The position numbers and the translations under genes were made by a program. Positions 43,599 through 50,784 of a DNA stretch of 64,000 bases are shown piece after piece. The DNA comes from an uncultured Latescibacterota bacterium. Its GTDB lineage: Bacteria; Latescibacterota; UBA2968; UBA8231. A model generated the notes under the pieces. The model was not told where the DNA came from and did not search any database. It saw nothing but the letters and a program-made list of their open reading frames with translations. The DNA lies in NCBI GenBank assembly GCA_958295495.1, contig OY282352.1:3598548-3662547 (forward strand). The letters run 5' to 3'. Positions within the stretch are counted from its first letter, which is position 1. Each line of letters opens with the position of its first letter.

Positions 43599-45728
43599 CT
43601 AATAGGCCAATCCCACCACTCCGGTGACAATTTCATCGTCGGGGTCCAGATCGACGATGACGCGGTAGAGGTACAGCCCTGGCGGCAACAATTCCCCGCT
43701 GTCCGAGCGCCCATCCCAGCGGCCCGGCAACGACCTCCTCCCACCCTCAATCGGGGCGTACAGGCCGGCGTCCAATGACTGGCCGGGTAGGGTGCGCACC
43801 AACCTGCCGCCCAAATCGTACAATTCGATGTCAACTCGGCCCCCCTTGACGCGCGCCAAGGTGAAGCCCAGCACCACCGCGTCATTGATTCCATCGCTGT
43901 TGGGGGTGAATACCTTGGGATGGGCCTCGACATCGGCGAGAATGGGCAATTTGAAGTCAGTAGTCACCGCGGTCAGCGAATATTCGCGTTCAGTGTCGGG
44001 ATCAACGCCCTCGAGTGGCTGCACCAAAAAGGGCGAAGTGGACTCCGGGGCGAAAACCAGTCCCTGGAAATTGTGGGTAGCAGCCAACATGCGGGTGGTG
44101 AAGGGAATGAGTAGATCAGCATCGGCACCGATGGGCGGGTCAAAGGCTATGATCAGGGAATCGTTAGTCGCGTACGTATTGGCCGCGTCAATGGCGGCTC
44201 TGTCCACCCCCTCTATGCCGTCCACATCCAAGCGCGCCGGCCACGGCGTCAGGATGGCCAGACGCGACACTCCCGCATCGCCATTGCCAAAGCGGAGCAC
44301 GAGCGAATAGGTGAAGGTCGTATCTACGCCAATGGGCACTTCCAGCGGCACCACTGCGGCCAAGGCCTCGGCTGCAGCCAAATTGCCCGTATTGAAAGAC
44401 ACCCCTAGGCTGTCGAGGCGCGGACCGCTAGCCAGTTCGCCGGTCGCCATGCGCACCTGGTACTGGAAGAAGCGCCGCGGTTCGGGGACATTGGGCAGAA
44501 TTTCCCGCTCCCGGCTCCAAGGCGACCAATCGCTCCAAGCCTCCCCGTCGCTGCCGCTGCGGAAGCGCAGATCCATCTCGGCTCTGGGCGGGACATCCCC
44601 GTACCAGCGCACTCGCCCGAAGTCCTTGTTGTCCTCTAGGCCAAAATCCAGCGGCGGCGATAGGTACGTCCCCTGCTCAACCACGCCTTCGCCGAAGACT
44701 TCGATCTCGCCTACCCGGGGGTTTGAGTTGCGGTTGGCAAACTCGGTCACCACTAGGCGTACAAAGCGCGTCGGCGTGGTGGGAAAGAGGACCGCGGTCT
44801 CTTGGAATTCGGCGATCTGGTTGCGCGCCGCCACATCGAGGAAGCTGACCCCATCCTTGCTCACCAAGATGCTGTACCCGCGCAACGAGTGTTCCTCCCA
44901 AGTCAGCCGCGACGGCGGCTGGGTGAGCACTCGCACCCGGTTGACCGGGAAGAGGCGACCCATATCGATCTCGACTCTCTGCAGCAGGGCGCTGACCCCT
45001 TTGCGGAAAGTCACCGGGGTGTTGACATTTCCGTCGACGAGCTTGGGTTCGTCCGAGAAGGTGTTGAAGGCGAGATTCTCGCCCTCCAGCGAGCGCAGTT
45101 GCAAACCGCCTCTGCTGGGATCTATATCGCCGGGAAAGCCGGCTAGACTCTGGGCCCGCGTCTGATCGAGGTCGGCAAATTCGGCGAAATCGCTCGGGTC
45201 GAGACTGCCGGCTTGGGAGGGCAACCACCTCACCTCCAGACCGTCCTCCTCGTGTTGGGCCAGTTTGTTCTGCTTGATCTCGGTCCAATCGGCTCCTTCT
45301 TCGTTGGGCAGCGGGAAACCCGTCCAGAACCAAGGCGTTATGCGATCCGTGGGCGAACTGACGAACTGCACGTCCTCTGCATCGATCACTAGAAAAAAAC
45401 CGTATTCGGGCCGTGTGCCGCTGTACTCCACCGCCACCGCAATGATATTGGCCCGCCGCTTAAAAGAAGCCTCCCACGTCTCCACGGTCGTCGGATCGTC
45501 GTCGGTGCCCACCAGGTCGCCATTGAGATACAGGGCGTACTTACCGCCGGCAGCAATGCGAATCTCGCCATCTGTCTTGGCGGCGAATTCAGCGTAGCCC
45601 AGATAATAAGAAGTAGCGGGAAAAGTACTGATGGTAGTGCGTTCTTGCGCGGCGAGATGTCCTGGCAGCATCAACAAGGCCACTCTGGCTACGAGCCACT
45701 TTAAGCTCTTCGCTTGTGTTATGCCCAC
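43599..45728 (-). CDS. Secreted discoidin-like protein with TPNSDG / FlgD-Ig ending, first gene of the envelope operon
   Basis: The product has 709 residues. A GTG at 45728 with AGGTGG upstream starts a signal peptide (LKWLVARVALLMLPGHLAAQ); the frame is open further upstream, but without signal features. A discoidin-like region (about 210-390, with DGNVNTPVTFRKG and RVRVLTQPP) and a beta-rich middle precede FTPNSDGINDAVVLGF to WDGRSDSGELLPPGLYLYRV. It is a paralogue of the pair at 15967-20306. As the first gene of the long minus-strand run it may display ligand-binding domains on the surface. The stretch 45729-45998 upstream has no recognisable gene. Confidence 0.78.
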   Translation of the reverse strand: MGITQAKSLKWLVARVALLMLPGHLAAQERTTISTFPATSYYLGYAEFAAKTDGEIRIAAGGKYALYLNGDLVGTDDDPTTVETWEASFKRRANIIAVAVEYSGTRPEYGFFLVIDAEDVQFVSSPTDRITPWFWTGFPLPNEEGADWTEIKQNKLAQHEEDGLEVRWLPSQAGSLDPSDFAEFADLDQTRAQSLAGFPGDIDPSRGGLQLRSLEGENLAFNTFSDEPKLVDGNVNTPVTFRKGVSALLQRVEIDMGRLFPVNRVRVLTQPPSRLTWEEHSLRGYSILVSKDGVSFLDVAARNQIAEFQETAVLFPTTPTRFVRLVVTEFANRNSNPRVGEIEVFGEGVVEQGTYLSPPLDFGLEDNKDFGRVRWYGDVPPRAEMDLRFRSGSDGEAWSDWSPWSREREILPNVPEPRRFFQYQVRMATGELASGPRLDSLGVSFNTGNLAAAEALAAVVPLEVPIGVDTTFTYSLVLRFGNGDAGVSRLAILTPWPARLDVDGIEGVDRAAIDAANTYATNDSLIIAFDPPIGADADLLIPFTTRMLAATHNFQGLVFAPESTSPFLVQPLEGVDPDTEREYSLTAVTTDFKLPILADVEAHPKVFTPNSDGINDAVVLGFTLARVKGGRVDIELYDLGGRLVRTLPGQSLDAGLYAPIEGGRRSLPGRWDGRSDSGELLPPGLYLYRVIVDLDPDDEIVTGVVGLAY

Positions 45729-45998
45729 GTTGGACCACCTCGTTTTTTCGGGTGAATACAGGCGGACGCCGACTTTAATCGCGACAATACCGCCCGCAAT
45801 AATGCACCCTCTCGATGAGGGCCTCAAGTTACGCTCTCAAGAAGTAGATGTCAAACAAATTTGAGGGAAATGACCTAAGTACACGACAGTAATCTAAGTC
45901 GTGGTACAGCCCCGATTTAGGCTTAGTTGTAATTCTCACCTACCACCGTATCGACCCAATCAGTCGCTTGGTGTGTGCGCTGATCCAAGTTCGCTCCG

Positions 45999-46300
45999 TC
46001 AATATGAAGAAACTGGCGTGTAGCCTGTCGGGCAGGACCCAAATTGAAAGTCAGTATCGACGCCTACAGCGTTTTCCCGTTTACACGGGAACAAGACTTG
46101 ATCCTCGCCGAAAAGAATCTCGCCGTGCCCCGGAACCAAAATGTCGATTTCAAGCGTCGCGAGTTTGTAGAGGGAGCGTTCTAGCACCTCGCTGTTACGC
46201 CGCCCGCTTCCCGATCACAATGCCTTTCTTGCCATCGACGAAGCGGCTGTCAACGCTGAAAACGCCCGGGGCGAGTTCGCAGATAGCGTCTCCCGTTTTT
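45999..46300 (-). pseudogene. Remnant of a metallo-beta-lactamase-fold hydrolase
   Basis: The minus strand gives an N-terminal piece, ICELAPGVFSVDSRFVDGKK and GIVIGKRAA, then after a frame break VLERSLYKLATLEIDILVPGHGE. These are the start and a late segment (LVPGHGE strand with a metal-ligand His) of an MBL-fold protein. The middle, with the HxHxDH motif, has been deleted. It is non-functional. Confidence 0.68.
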
Positions 46301-46301
46301 C

Positions 46302-46536
46302 CTAAAGCCACTTGTATTCGTCCCCGTCGATACCGAGCCGCTGTGCCGTCTTTCGCATGTCTGCTAGCGTCACGCGATTGAGCGGGATTCCCTTCACGCG
46401 GTATTCGGCGGGGACCAAGCGAATCGGCCAGCAGGGCGGCGTCCGCTTGCGACATGCCGCACCGCTCGAAAACGGCGATCACCAACTCTAGTAGCTCTTC
46501 TGCGTCCACGCGGATTTCGCCGTCGAATTCGCTCAT
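46302..46536 (-). pseudogene. Remnant of a malate/L-lactate dehydrogenase (Ldh2 family) gene
   Basis: The start (MSEFDGEIRVDAEELLELVI to SQADAALLADSL) is the typical N-terminus of the Ldh2/ureidoglycolate dehydrogenase family. After a frame change the sequence reads EYRVKGIPLNRVTLADMRKT and AQRLGID, the typical C-terminus, and stops. About 260 codons between them are missing. Its start is one base after the stop of the upstream epimerase, so it was once in that operon. Confidence 0.7.
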
Positions 46537-46537
46537 C

Positions 46538-47371
46538 CTATCCGTCTCGCGCCGCCCGCGTGATCGCCGCGATTTTGTCGGCAAAGCGCACTTGGCTGTC
46601 GTCTTGGGGCGCGTAGCCAATTACTCGCCGGGCATTGGCCAAGCTCCAGAAGTTGTGCGCGTTGCCGCTGATGCCGTAAAAAATCTGGAAGGGTACGCCG
46701 TTGGCGTCGCGGATATCCTCGGCCTCAATGCTCTTGACCATTAGCTGCACTTGGTCGCGCACGCTCAGATAGGCCCCCAAGCCGCGGTGCATTTGCTGTA
46801 GATCGTTGCCGCAGCCGTCGATGTCGGTCTCGCGGGGACCGCCGATGCGCAATTGCACGTTTTCGAGGGCCGGCCCCTCCTCACCGCAGGCGAACATGAA
46901 GCCCAGCAGTTCGTACGATGCCTTGGCCCAGCCGTAGAAATTGTCCGATAGCGGTAGCATGTCGGGCGCGACAAAGTCCATGCGTCCCGACCAGATCAAA
47001 TTTTCGTAGTAATCGGCTGCGTGATTGGAACTGACGATCACGGCCCGCCGGACGCCCTCGTCTTGGCAGACCCGGTACACATTGTGGGCCATGGCGATGT
47101 TGTTGGCCTCGTTCCAGAAGCGCTGTTCGCCCTGCCCGGTTGAGATAAAGCCGCAGTGGACCACCGCGGCGGCACCCTCGAAGTGTTCCCGGTAGGCGTC
47201 GCGGTCCTTCTCCAGCAGATCGGCAATGCGGATTCCTGCGACCTCTTCGCCTTGGCGATTGGTCGTTTTCACATCCAGCAGAACGGTTTCGTAGCGTTCC
47301 TTTAGTGCTGGCAACATGCGACCGGCGACGTACCCGGCGGCACCGGTGACGACGATTTTGCGTTTGGTCAT
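46538..47371 (-). CDS. NAD-dependent epimerase/dehydratase family protein
   Basis: The 277-residue protein is an extended SDR. VTGAAGYVAGRML at residues 8-20 binds the cofactor, and YGWAK (about residue 145) holds the catalytic Tyr and Lys. The substrate part contains LRIGGPRETDIDG. It is a little shorter than most sugar epimerases. A uronate or sugar-lactone dehydrogenase type is possible, given the enolase-superfamily and dioxygenase genes upstream in the same direction. It follows the dioxygenase gene by about 80 bases. No signal peptide is present, so it acts in the cytoplasm. Confidence 0.82.
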   Translation of the reverse strand: MTKRKIVVTGAAGYVAGRMLPALKERYETVLLDVKTTNRQGEEVAGIRIADLLEKDRDAYREHFEGAAAVVHCGFISTGQGEQRFWNEANNIAMAHNVYRVCQDEGVRRAVIVSSNHAADYYENLIWSGRMDFVAPDMLPLSDNFYGWAKASYELLGFMFACGEEGPALENVQLRIGGPRETDIDGCGNDLQQMHRGLGAYLSVRDQVQLMVKSIEAEDIRDANGVPFQIFYGISGNAHNFWSLANARRVIGYAPQDDSQVRFADKIAAITRAARDG

Positions 47372-47451
47372 TGGAGTCTGCCTAAGCTTTGGGTTTTGGT
47401 GAAGGTTCTGGTCAATTGAGGCCGGGGCGGCGGGTGTTCAAGCGGACGCGG

Positions 47452-48261
47452 CTACACTTCCAACGCGGGGCGGTCCAGCCGTGAGTGATAGGGCGGTTCG
47501 AGGACTTTGCGCTGCTCGTCGGTCATTAGGGCGAGCATGTCTTCGGACCAGTTGTGGGCCACATAGGCGAGGTTGCCCGGTGAGAAGCGGAAGAGTGCGG
47601 TGCGGCGGTCGTGGGCGGCGGTCCAAGGCAGGGTGCCGTGGGTGGTGGCCTCGGTGAATATGATGCAGTCGCCGGCGTTACAAGTAATCTGCTTGATGAA
47701 CTCGCAGTGCGCCTCGCCGCGCCGGAGTGCCATCGGGCAGGGATAGTTGCCCTTGTGGCTGCCTGGGATCAAACACAAGCCCCCGTCGCCCTCGCGGACA
47801 TCCGCGAGCTGATAGGCGGCCACCGTTAGGCCATTGTGCATTTTGCCGTCTTTGAAAATGTAGTACTGGTGGCGGTCAAAGCCGGGGCCAGACGACCCGT
47901 GCAGGAGGTGGCCCTCGGCCCCTTTGCGCATGGTGATGATGCCGAGATTGTGGTCGAGGCGGAAGCCTGGGCCCAAAATCTCGTGCAGATAGGGCACCAC
48001 CTTGGGGTTGACCAGCATGTCGCGGAAAGGGCGGCCGGCCGGGTCGGGCCATGAGAGCGCGCCGCCGAGGTCCCCACGCCCGGTGCTCCCTTCAAGTGCT
48101 TTGGAGCCAGCCGACAGCGACAGTTCGCCGATGCGCTCGCGGATCTGATCGGCATGGCGGTCAATGGCCTCGTTGGCCAGCGCGATGTCCTCGGCCGACA
48201 AGACGTTGCGCACGACGATGTAGCCGTTGAGATCGAAGAAATACTTTTCGTCTTCGTTCAT
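47452..48261 (-). CDS. Phytanoyl-CoA dioxygenase (PhyH) family protein
   Basis: The 269-residue protein is an Fe(II)/2-oxoglutarate dioxygenase. It has DLNGYIVVRNVLSAEDI at the start, the LADVREGDGGLCLIPGSHKGN block and a distal THGTLPW His with an Arg (DRRTALFRF) that would hold 2-oxoglutarate. The usual HxD is not clear; LLHGSSGPG lies at the place, as in several family members from this group of bacteria, so the metal site may differ. It starts one base after the enolase-superfamily gene's stop, so the two are coupled. Substrate unknown. Confidence 0.83.
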   Translation of the reverse strand: MNEDEKYFFDLNGYIVVRNVLSAEDIALANEAIDRHADQIRERIGELSLSAGSKALEGSTGRGDLGGALSWPDPAGRPFRDMLVNPKVVPYLHEILGPGFRLDHNLGIITMRKGAEGHLLHGSSGPGFDRHQYYIFKDGKMHNGLTVAAYQLADVREGDGGLCLIPGSHKGNYPCPMALRRGEAHCEFIKQITCNAGDCIIFTEATTHGTLPWTAAHDRRTALFRFSPGNLAYVAHNWSEDMLALMTDEQRKVLEPPYHSRLDRPALEV

Positions 48262-49530
48262 CTACAATTCCTCTTTCCACAAAGGGCCGTCGGCCGTAGC
48301 CTGCCACAGTTCCTCAAAGTGCTCGGGGTCTTTGTCCGCATCCCAGAATTCGGTGGTGAGCGGGTTGGCGTACGAAGGTGGCCGCCCGGGGATGCCTTGG
48401 CGGTGCAGGCGGTCGTGGAAGCGCAGATTGTCGGTAGAGCCGGCCGGCTCGGGATCGTGGCGCATATACGCGGTGAGGCCACCTGCGGAGCGGATGCGGA
48501 CCAAGAAGCGGCCTTTATCGACCGGGGCCGCGCTGGCCAATTTTTCCAATTGTGCATAGTCGAGTTCGATCCCCAAGCCCGGCCCTTGGGGCACGGCGAC
48601 GCTGCCGTCGATTACCGGCATCGGCTCTGTGACGACATCCTCCTGCCATAGGTGGCAGACATTGACGTGGTCGATGGTGGCCATTTTGAACACCGCGACT
48701 TCGTGGGCCAAGAAGGCTTGGTTGATGGTGCCGCCGCTTTGTTGGTACATGAGGGGCATGTTGAGCCGCTCGGCAATGGCGGCTGCTTTGACCGCACTGC
48801 CGATGGGAGCGTGCCCAGCCATGATCCCGTCAACGTAGCGCTTAGTCATGGCTTCGGCCGGGACGTGGTGGCCGATGATGGGCAGCGGGCACTGCTCGCG
48901 CAACATGCGGTAGGCATCTTCGTCCGTGCCTTGGACTACGTCTTCAAAGCGACCGGCAACCCGGAATTTGACCAGCTCGGCGAGAATGGCCCGCATGGTG
49001 TAGTAGTTGCTGTTGGCGTTGAAGTCGTAGTGGACCTTGAAATAGGGCGGGGCTGCCTCCTGCATGGCCTCGGTTTGGGCGATGACGTCCTGCATTTCAT
49101 CGACGTGGTACTTGATCCAGTGATAGCCTCGGGCGGCGGCTTGGCGCACTTCTTCGGCCATGGCATCCGCCGCCTGTGCCACAGTCCAGGCGGCGACCGG
49201 GATCCACGAGCGGACCTTGGGGCCGATCAGCTTCCACGCCGGGATGCCGAGGTGCTTGCCCATTAGGTCGTAGCAGGCCATGTTCATGCCGAGGTCCTGC
49301 TCGGCATTGATCCAGTCAAAGGGCGAGGTGCCGATGTATCTTGCGCGCAAGGCGTCGCCATCGGGTGCGTCGCCGATGTTCTCGCCGAGGCCCTCTAAGC
49401 CGTTGTCCGTGTGGACGACGACGATGGCGCGGCGTTGGATGTGCGCGCCGTGGTAGCGGGCCAGCGACAGGGCATTGAAGTCGCAATACGGCGGGCAGAT
49501 GGTGTGGATTTCGATGTCTGTGATGTGCAT
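48262..49530 (-). CDS. Mandelate racemase/muconate-lactonizing enzyme (enolase superfamily)
   Basis: The 422-residue protein has the two-domain enolase-superfamily layout: an N-terminal capping domain (MHITDIEIHTICPPYCDF to GENIGD) and a TIM-barrel with Lys/Asp positions in WIKYHVDEM and FKVHYDFNAN. PIIGHHVPAE and QSGGTINQAF follow. These enzymes abstract a proton next to a carboxylate, for example in acid-sugar dehydration. The usual second and third acidic ligands are not obvious, so the subgroup is uncertain. It heads a minus-strand unit with PhyH and an epimerase, divergent from another PhyH gene with 96 bases between them. Confidence 0.82.
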   Translation of the reverse strand: MHITDIEIHTICPPYCDFNALSLARYHGAHIQRRAIVVVHTDNGLEGLGENIGDAPDGDALRARYIGTSPFDWINAEQDLGMNMACYDLMGKHLGIPAWKLIGPKVRSWIPVAAWTVAQAADAMAEEVRQAAARGYHWIKYHVDEMQDVIAQTEAMQEAAPPYFKVHYDFNANSNYYTMRAILAELVKFRVAGRFEDVVQGTDEDAYRMLREQCPLPIIGHHVPAEAMTKRYVDGIMAGHAPIGSAVKAAAIAERLNMPLMYQQSGGTINQAFLAHEVAVFKMATIDHVNVCHLWQEDVVTEPMPVIDGSVAVPQGPGLGIELDYAQLEKLASAAPVDKGRFLVRIRSAGGLTAYMRHDPEPAGSTDNLRFHDRLHRQGIPGRPPSYANPLTTEFWDADKDPEHFEELWQATADGPLWKEEL

Positions 49531-49626
49531 GAGAAGGGCCGGAGAAAGGGTGGGTGGGGTCCATTCGCAAGTGGGTCTAGTATAGCACTACGCAATTGCT
49601 TAGGCAACTGAGAAATGGGAGGTCTT

Positions 49627-50469
49627 ATGGACGCTGGTATAGACGAGAAAGTGGATCAATTGCGCCGCGAGGGTTGGTGCGTCTTGGAGCGGATTATTCC
49701 GGCGGACGCCATAGATCGGGTGCGGGCGCACGTGCAAGAAGCGCACGAACAGGCGCGGCAGGACTACGAGGCCATGGGCGGGCATATTGGGCGGCAGACC
49801 GGCCCTAACGGCGAGCCGGGCGTTTGCCTGATCGCGTATTTGCCGGAGTTTGCTCCGTATCTAGGGGACGAGCGTTTGTTGGGGGTGGCGCGGGCGGTTT
49901 TTGGGGGGCATGTGCGGATCGCGCAGACCGAGTTTAAGACGCAAGTGCCCAACCGCGAGGACTTGGACTGGCGCGGCTTTCACTCGGATTGGCCGCACGA
50001 CCTGACCGACAGGGACTTTGCCGGCCGGGTGGCGCAGCCCTTCCCGGACGCGACCATGCAGCTATCGGTATTGTGGATGCTGTCGCCGTTTGGTCCAGAG
50101 ACGGGCGGGACGTGGGTGGTGCCGCGCAGCCACCGCGACCCGCTCAACCCGCGGATGCACCAGACGCCCGAAGGACTAAAAGAGCGGATCGACCAATTCG
50201 AGCCGATTCGCGGGGAGATTCAGGTCGCTGGCCCGGCGGGCAGTGCGCTGGTGATGGACAGCCGGATCTGGCATTCGACCGCGGCAAACCCCAGCCCAGA
50301 GCCGCGCGTGGCAATCATCACGCGCTATTGTCCGTGGTGGTTGAGCGTGGAATTTGGCGGGCGCAACAATGCGATTGTGCCGCGGGCGACTTACGAGGCC
50401 CTGCCGGAGGCGGTCAAGCCGCTGTATCGGCATCGGGCCACAGGGGAGGGGGATGCGTTTCGGGGGTGA
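49627..50469 (+). CDS. Phytanoyl-CoA dioxygenase (PhyH) family protein, HxD type
   Basis: The 280-residue protein has the complete 2-oxoglutarate oxygenase site. FHSDWPHD gives the HxD pair, and IWHSTAANPSPEPRVAII gives the distal His and the Arg for 2-oxoglutarate. MLSPFGPETGGTWVVPRSHR is the family core strand. GGGAGG six bases before the ATG supports 49627 over a start four codons earlier. It is divergent from the enolase-superfamily gene and may share its promoter region. The hydroxylated substrate is unknown. Confidence 0.85.
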   Translation: MDAGIDEKVDQLRREGWCVLERIIPADAIDRVRAHVQEAHEQARQDYEAMGGHIGRQTGPNGEPGVCLIAYLPEFAPYLGDERLLGVARAVFGGHVRIAQTEFKTQVPNREDLDWRGFHSDWPHDLTDRDFAGRVAQPFPDATMQLSVLWMLSPFGPETGGTWVVPRSHRDPLNPRMHQTPEGLKERIDQFEPIRGEIQVAGPAGSALVMDSRIWHSTAANPSPEPRVAIITRYCPWWLSVEFGGRNNAIVPRATYEALPEAVKPLYRHRATGEGDAFRG

Positions 50470-50527
50470 GGGGTATTTCCCAATCCGGCGTTAGAATAAA
50501 GTACCTGTTCCTAATTATATAGCAGTA

Positions 50528-50669
50528 TATAGCAGTCCTAAATGACTTGAAAGCATGGCATGTTCATCGGCACGGTCTTTTCTGCCTATAAGAAGTCATT
50601 CCCGCGAAAGCGGGCTTCACCGCGCCTTTAGGCGTGACATCCAGTCTTGAATGATCTAGGATTGCTATA
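50528..50669. mobile_element. Miniature inverted-repeat element (MITE), about 142 bases
   Basis: The left end TATAGCAGTCCTAAATGACTT is an imperfect inverted copy of the right end (reverse complement TATAGCAATCCTAGATCATTC). TA dinucleotides flank it, as for IS630/Tc1-mariner-type elements. An internal palindrome CCCGCGAAAGCGGG lies at about 50602-50616. The element has no coding capacity. A second TATATAGCAG copy directly outside the left end may be a nested or partial insertion. The rest of the gap 50470-50784 shows nothing. Confidence 0.68.
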
Positions 50670-50784
50670 TGTCATCGTCCGCTCAAGGGAGCACGCATCT
50701 TTTGGGCGACCAACCGAACCGATTTCGACTCCGTGGTTTCGTCGTATAAACAGCGGTGGGCAGTGGAAACCGCAGACCGCGCCC

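Noticed and set aside
45968-46381. A 137-codon plus-strand open frame
   Set aside because: The minus strand here reads clear MBL-fold and Ldh2 remnants, so this frame is chance.
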